Source: JAIOSM01 sp964593725
GTDB lineage: Bacteria > Desulfobacterota > Desulfobacteria > Desulfobacterales > Desulfobacteraceae
Reading direction: 5' to 3'
Assembly: GCA_964593725.1 (NCBI GenBank)
Contig: CAZQJS010000013.1
Location: forward strand, 8,449 to 72,448
DNA: 64,000 nt
Shown: piece after piece, positions 62,018 to 64,000 of the stretch
How positions within the stretch are numbered: position 1 is the stretch's first letter
Layout of the letters: each line of letters starts with the position of its first letter
The notes under the pieces: model-generated
Databases searched by the model: none
What the model saw: only the letters and a program-made list of their open reading frames with translations
What the model was told of the DNA's origin: nothing
Position numbers and translations under genes: made by a program

Positions 62018-63451
62018 TTAGCTTTTTACAGAGTATCGCAGATCAGTTGCCGTAACCCAGTCTTCCGAAGCCTGCATCATTTTCCCCGGGTTCAGAATAT
62101 TATTGGGGTCAAGGGCATGTTTAATCCTGGTCAGGGTGGAAAGCGAATTGGCTTTTTCAATTTTAAAGGATTCAGCCTTTGATATCCCAATACCATGCTC
62201 AGCACTTGTTGTCCCATTGACCGACCGGACATATTCATAAATTTCAGTTATCGCTTTTTTGGCCGATGCCCATTGATCTTTCCTGTCTGTGTCCATTAAT
62301 ATTTTTGTATGCATGCATCCTGAACCGCAATGGCCATAGGCAGTCATGACAATATTGTTTTTCTCTGCAACTTCATGGATTTTTGATGCCATGTCAGCCA
62401 TTTTAGAGTACGGTACTGCCATGTCATCTGCAAGGGCAGTGCTTGAGAGTGATGCATCATATTTGGAGAGTGCCGGAAAAAGTTTTTTCCTGCCCATGAA
62501 TATTTTAGCCCTTTCATCAGGGTCATAGCTTGCTTTAAGGTCTTTACCTTTGTTCTTTTTACAGATTTTCTGCATCTTGTCAATTTCATAATCAACAGCT
62601 TCAATCACCATACCGTCGGCTTCATATAAGAGAGCAGCATCAACTTCTTTAAGCCCGAGATTAAGGGTTTTGTTGACAGCTTTTATGGCAATGGAATCCA
62701 CAAGCTCAAGCATGGAAGGGTTTGCTCCGGATGCCATAATATCTCCTATTGCTTTGCCTGCATCTCTTATATCATCAAAATTTGCAACCCCAAGACATCG
62801 GAACTCCGGAATGGGGACAAACCTCAAGGTTGCTTCAACAACAATGCCAAGTGTGCCTTCAGATCCCACAATGAGTTTATGCATCTGATAGCCCGATGCT
62901 TCAACCCTTGTAAATGCGCCGAAATCAACAAGTTCACCATTGGCCATAACAACCTTCATACCAAGAACTGCATCCCTTGTGGCTCCATATTTGACCGACC
63001 GTACTCCGCTTGCATTATTTCCTATCTCTCCGCCTATGGTTGCAATGCGGCTGGAAGCAGGAGTCGGAGGAAAGAAGACTCCATAGGGTTTTAATGCAAG
63101 GTTGAGGTCATCATCTACAACTCCAGGTTCAACACGGCAGTAGACATCCGGCATATTGATTTCAAGGATTCTGTTCATCTGCTTCATATCCAGGATTATA
63201 CCTCCGTCAACAGGAACTGCCTGGCCGCACATGCCTGAGCCACCGCCCCGGGGTATGATGGGGATCTTTTCCTGGTTGGCATATTTTACAATGTTCTGGA
63301 CATGTTCTGTGTTTTCAGGCCTTATGACTGCCCATGGCATGGCACTGTGTACAGATGAATCCGAGCCGTATATGTAAAGATCTGCCGGATCTGCCTTAAC
63401 ATTGTCCCTGCCAACGATATTTTCAAGTTTGGATAGATCAATTTGTTTCAT
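62018..63451 (-). CDS. FAD-linked oxidase GlcD/D-lactate dehydrogenase type
   Basis: A 477-residue flavoprotein. The PCMH FAD domain has PWAVIRPENTEHVQNIV, PIIPRGGGSGMCGQAVPVDGGIILDM and GGEIGNNASGVRSVKYG; the C-terminal domain has the metal-site pieces AYGHCGSGCMHTKI and TTSAEHGIGISKAE. It oxidises a 2-hydroxy acid; the operon partner LarA makes D-lactate the likely substrate. Such enzymes need an iron-sulfur partner as acceptor, here the gene downstream. First gene of the operon behind a strong promoter. Confidence 0.9.
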   Translation of the reverse strand: MKQIDLSKLENIVGRDNVKADPADLYIYGSDSSVHSAMPWAVIRPENTEHVQNIVKYANQEKIPIIPRGGGSGMCGQAVPVDGGIILDMKQMNRILEINMPDVYCRVEPGVVDDDLNLALKPYGVFFPPTPASSRIATIGGEIGNNASGVRSVKYGATRDAVLGMKVVMANGELVDFGAFTRVEASGYQMHKLIVGSEGTLGIVVEATLRFVPIPEFRCLGVANFDDIRDAGKAIGDIMASGANPSMLELVDSIAIKAVNKTLNLGLKEVDAALLYEADGMVIEAVDYEIDKMQKICKKNKGKDLKASYDPDERAKIFMGRKKLFPALSKYDASLSSTALADDMAVPYSKMADMASKIHEVAEKNNIVMTAYGHCGSGCMHTKILMDTDRKDQWASAKKAITEIYEYVRSVNGTTSAEHGIGISKAESFKIEKANSLSTLTRIKHALDPNNILNPGKMMQASEDWVTATDLRYSVKS

Positions 63452-63485
63452 ACTTTTTCCCTAAGTTTTATTTTTTCCCTTTTCT

Positions 63486-63514
63486 GTTATAAAAATTGAT
63501 ACTTTGTACGTCAA
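63486..63514 (-). promoter_or_regulatory. Strong sigma70-type promoter of the lactate operon
   Basis: On the minus strand TTGACG (63514-63509) and TATAAC (63491-63486) are exactly 17 bases apart, each with one mismatch to consensus, about 35 bases before the GlcD-like ATG. Confidence 0.7.
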
Positions 63515-63578
63515 GTAAAATAATAAAAAGAGAGCAATTCCCGGTCAAAAATTATTTTTAAGATTAACAAAGGAATAA

Positions 63579-63654
63579 GTGAGGCCTGGATATGCTTTTT
63601 CCGTTTAGGTTTCACTTGAAACAGATGCACTCCAAAAGCATATCCAGGCCTCAC
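63579..63654. repeat. Inverted repeat with 21-bp arms and parS-like loop
   Basis: The perfect 21-base arms are at 63579-63599 (core GAGGCCTGGATATGC) and 63634-63654. The 34-base loop contains GGTTTCACTTGAAACA (63608-63623), which matches the parS consensus TGTTTCACGTGAAACA at 14 of 16 positions. No T run follows, so it is not a typical terminator. Confidence 0.6.
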
Positions 63655-63785
63655 TTTGCCCGATCTTATGCCCTGAAAGACAATATAACATCTCACATTC
63701 TGCACCCTCAATAAGAAAAATAAAGTATTTATTTCAAACTATTTTTTAGAATAAAAAAAGATGGTTATTGTGATAAACAACTATA

Positions 63786-64000
63786 ATGAAAAAACAACCC
63801 AACATTGACACCTTAACCGGACAAAGCCCTTTGTACAGGCTGAATGAATTTTTTAAAAACCAGGACACAGAACTTTTGCCGGGGAAAAAGATAGACCCTT
63901 TAAAATTTTCTGATTATGCAGGAGGACGGCAATGCCTCCGATAAAATCATCAACAACACGGTTCTCTCATCCATATCAAAATACATGGCAAAAAACCAAA
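63786..64000 (+). pseudogene. Possible GGDEF-domain gene start with a frameshift, cut by the window
   Basis: From the ATG at 63786 the frame reads IDTLTGQSPLYRLNEFF, like the start of a GGDEF domain (D-x-L-T-G), then stops after about 52 codons. Near 63920-63925 (GGAGGA) the likely continuation shifts by one base to DGNASDKIINNTVL, which fits the GGDEF stretch that normally follows. Only about 70 codons lie in the window, so the family call is tentative and the shift may be a sequencing error. Confidence 0.3.

Larger units (their letters stand above)
63452..63785. other. 334-base intergenic region upstream of the lactate operon
   Basis: Contains the minus-strand promoter at 63486-63514 and the inverted-repeat structure at 63579-63654. 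The rest is AT-rich; no gene was seen. Confidence 0.6.

Noticed and set aside
63579..63654. Inverted repeat as a rho-independent terminator
   Set aside because: Arms are 21 bp with a 34-base loop and no T run follows on either strand.
1..64000. CRISPR arrays, tRNA or rRNA genes
   Set aside because: No regularly spaced repeats and no T-loop or rRNA-like sequence were noticed; a tRNA search program would be needed to exclude a tRNA fully.

Overview
The window looks like chromosomal DNA of a strictly anaerobic, low-GC deltaproteobacterium, most like the Desulfobacteraceae (Desulfobacula/Desulfobacterium type). The reasons are a ferredoxin-dependent 2-oxoacid oxidoreductase, a lactate racemase next to a GlcD-type dehydrogenase and an Hdr/MvhD-type iron-sulfur protein, a Hdr/DsrK-like iron-sulfur protein with an apparent selenocysteine, sodium-pump decarboxylase subunits, and many large hybrid sensor kinases. 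This placement is inference from gene content; no rRNA, tRNA or CRISPR array was seen.

Layout. 1-7 kb: a truncated BMP-type binding protein, a cNMP-domain protein with OadG/OadB-like sodium-pump subunits (no alpha subunit), a DUF362 iron-sulfur protein, a GntR/FCD regulator, a lipoprotein and an amino-acid-type binding protein. 7-11 kb: cyclophilin, a class V aminotransferase behind a perfect sigma70-type promoter, a citrulline/arginine-deiminase-family hydrolase and an acyltransferase. 10.9-16.2 kb (minus): an operon parA-parB-[ispH fused to a UbiA-type prenyltransferase]-DUF342/FapA. 16.3-17.6 kb: the selenoprotein. 17.8-22.8 kb: HrpA helicase and a GSU2403-type nucleotidyltransferase behind paired inverted repeats. 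23-30.7 kb: a signalling block (pseudo-receiver protein, DUF342 protein with a receiver-like N-terminus, large hybrid kinase) followed by an orphan TupA-like protein.

30.8-38.4 kb is the most accessory-looking part, all on the minus strand: a NYN/LOTUS protein, a subtilase without signal peptide preceded by a possible 29-residue peptide, a small lipoprotein inside a 635-bp element with long inverted ends, a 76-residue protein, a B12-type radical SAM enzyme and a 516-residue protein with a remote phosphodiester-glycosidase-like stretch. Matching inverted sites lie on the predicted promoters of the 76-residue protein and the radical SAM gene. This is the best candidate here for an undescribed (possibly peptide-modifying) system, but that function is inference.

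38.4-64 kb: a hybrid kinase paired with a Tat-exported NrtA/NMT1-like binding protein, a glycosyltransferase, the korDABC operon, an acyltransferase/hydrolase fusion, a chemoreceptor, a parvulin, a three-domain GNAT-E1-nitroreductase fusion, another hybrid kinase, a TauE/SafE permease, glutamate dehydrogenase, and a tight lactate operon glcD-like / hdrC-mvhD-like / larA behind a strong promoter. Upstream of that operon is a 21-bp-arm inverted repeat with a parS-like palindrome in its loop, then the frameshifted start of a possible GGDEF gene running off the window.
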